Shown piece by piece: positions 20,832 through 21,467 of a stretch of DNA of 21,467 nt; positions within the stretch are counted from its first letter, which is position 1; every line of letters begins with the position of its first letter. Made by a program: the position numbers and the translations under genes. Below the pieces are notes generated by a model. That model had not been told where the DNA came from. It did no database searches and was given only the letters and a program-made list of their open reading frames with translations. The stretch is from Alphaproteobacteria bacterium (GTDB taxonomy: Bacteria; Pseudomonadota; Alphaproteobacteria; Rhodobacterales; Rhodobacteraceae). The stretch covers positions 1 through 21,467 of the forward strand of contig JAUIBJ010000005.1 in NCBI GenBank assembly GCA_030428025.1, given 5' to 3'.

Positions 20832-21467
20832 AGTGTTCCACGCCTGACATAGGATTCCCAATCCTGCTCCGCCGTGACAGGGTGGGCGGATGAGACGCTC
20901 CGACATCTGCCTTTACCTTGGCCCCGCCGACCGCGCTGAGCTTGAAGCGCTGCGCACCGACCGCAACACGCCGCGCAAACTCGCATGGCGCGCAGGCATC
21001 GTCCTTGCGACGGCCGACGGCGCGGGGACGGTCGAGATCATGCGGCGGACGGGCATGTCGAAGCCGACGGTCTGGCGGTGGCAAGAGCGGTATCTCGATG
21101 AAGGCGTGCCGGGGCTCAAGCGCGACAAGACGCGGCCGTCTCGGGTGCCGCCGCTTCCCAGGGACGTTCGGTTGAAGGTGATCGCGAAGACCGTGCAGGA
21201 GACGCCGCCCAATGCCACGCACTGGAGCCGCACGATGATGGCGGAGGCGGTGGGCATATCGCCCTCGAGCGTTGGGCGCATCTGGGCCGATGCGGGTCTC
21301 AAGCCGCACATCGTGAAGGGGTTCAAGGTCTCGAACGACCCGATGTTCGAGGAGAAGGTCACTGAGATCGTCGGCCTCTATCTCGATCCGCCGGATCGGG
21401 CTGTGGTGCTCTGTGTCGACGAGAAGTCGCGGATCCAGGCGCTCGACCGGACCCAGCCCGGGTTGCC
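20832..21467 (+). mobile_element. IS630-family insertion sequence, left part; continues past the window
   Basis: The element carries a typical IS630 transposase reading out of the window. Elements of this family insert at TA, and a TA at 20830-20831 precedes the 58 bases before the transposase start, which contain the small palindrome GGATTCCCAATCC (20851-20863). The exact left end is therefore a best guess; the right end is not in the window, so the terminal repeats cannot be compared. Confidence 0.65.
20890..21467 (+). CDS. IS630-family transposase, 3' end outside window
   Basis: An uninterrupted frame from the ATG at 20890 to the window edge (192 residues plus two bases). The N-terminal part is a helix-turn-helix of the kind found in these transposases: ADGAGTVEIMRRTGMSKPTV, then WRWQERYLDEGVPGLKRDKT (about residues 42-80). 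A second DNA-binding segment follows with MMAEAVGISPSSVGRIWADA. The catalytic domain begins with VVLCVDEKSRIQALDRTQPG, where Asp177 is the first acid of the DDE/DDD triad; the remaining two are beyond the window. The ribosome site GGGTGGGCGG is plausible. No frameshift is seen in the visible part, so this copy may be intact, unlike the IS6 remnant. Confidence 0.92.
   Translation, partial: MRRSDICLYLGPADRAELEALRTDRNTPRKLAWRAGIVLATADGAGTVEIMRRTGMSKPTVWRWQERYLDEGVPGLKRDKTRPSRVPPLPRDVRLKVIAKTVQETPPNATHWSRTMMAEAVGISPSSVGRIWADAGLKPHIVKGFKVSNDPMFEEKVTEIVGLYLDPPDRAVVLCVDEKSRIQALDRTQPGL

Noticed and set aside
1..21467. tRNA, rRNA, CRISPR array, prophage or toxin-antitoxin module
   Set aside because: No cloverleaf with CCA-side pairing, no regularly spaced repeats, no phage structural or integrase genes and no recognisable toxin-antitoxin pair were seen on either strand.

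Overview
The window looks like accessory DNA from a GC-rich alphaproteobacterium, most probably a Rhodobacteraceae (Roseobacter-group or Paracoccus-like) member. This rests on the high GC, a curlin-type protein, TRAP transporter genes, an IS630 and an IS6 element of alphaproteobacterial style, and dense catabolic operons with overlapping genes. I had no database search, so the taxon is an inference. No rRNA, tRNA or CRISPR array was seen.

Layout. (1) 1-2041: the end of a curlin-repeat protein, a secreted peptidoglycan-binding-domain protein, and an unexplained 316-bp spacer. (2) 2042-2878: a chimeric reading frame whose first ~88 codons are the N-terminus of a xylulokinase and whose remainder is the C-terminal part of an Opp/Dpp-type ABC ATPase; it is a deletion scar. 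(3) 9709-2901, minus strand: a seven-gene catabolic operon in the order rraA-like aldolase, class I aminotransferase, idnO, gntK, 2-hydroxyacid dehydrogenase, idnD, gnd. The last five make a route from L-idonate and ketogluconates through gluconate and 6-phosphogluconate to ribulose 5-phosphate. (4) 9945-15347, plus strand, divergent from the former: biotin carrier protein, biotin carboxylase, PxpB, PxpC, a second biotin-carrier-like protein that lacks the biotinylated lysine, PxpA, and an SDR. (5) 15411-16129: a DMT/EamA permease pseudogene with two homopolymer frameshifts, cut off by a 426-bp IS6-family remnant that keeps both terminal repeats. (6) 16631-20695: a dctPQM TRAP transporter and a divergent LysR-type regulator. 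(7) 20759-21467: the last codons of an unrecognised minus-strand gene, interrupted by an IS630-family element that runs off the window.

The most interesting part is region 4. PxpB/PxpC (KipI/KipA) are homologous to the carboxyltransferase domain of urea carboxylase. Placed next to a dedicated biotin carboxylase and BCCP, they suggest a split, biotin-dependent lactam/amide-processing enzyme rather than plain PxpABC 5-oxoprolinase. The lysine-less BCCP paralogue, translationally coupled between pxpC and pxpA, looks like a structural or regulatory carrier-domain mimic. Across the shared promoter region lie an aminotransferase and an RraA-family aldolase, so a speculative route exists from a 4-substituted pyroglutamate through a 4-substituted glutamate and 2-oxo acid to pyruvate. 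The TRAP transporter is a candidate importer.
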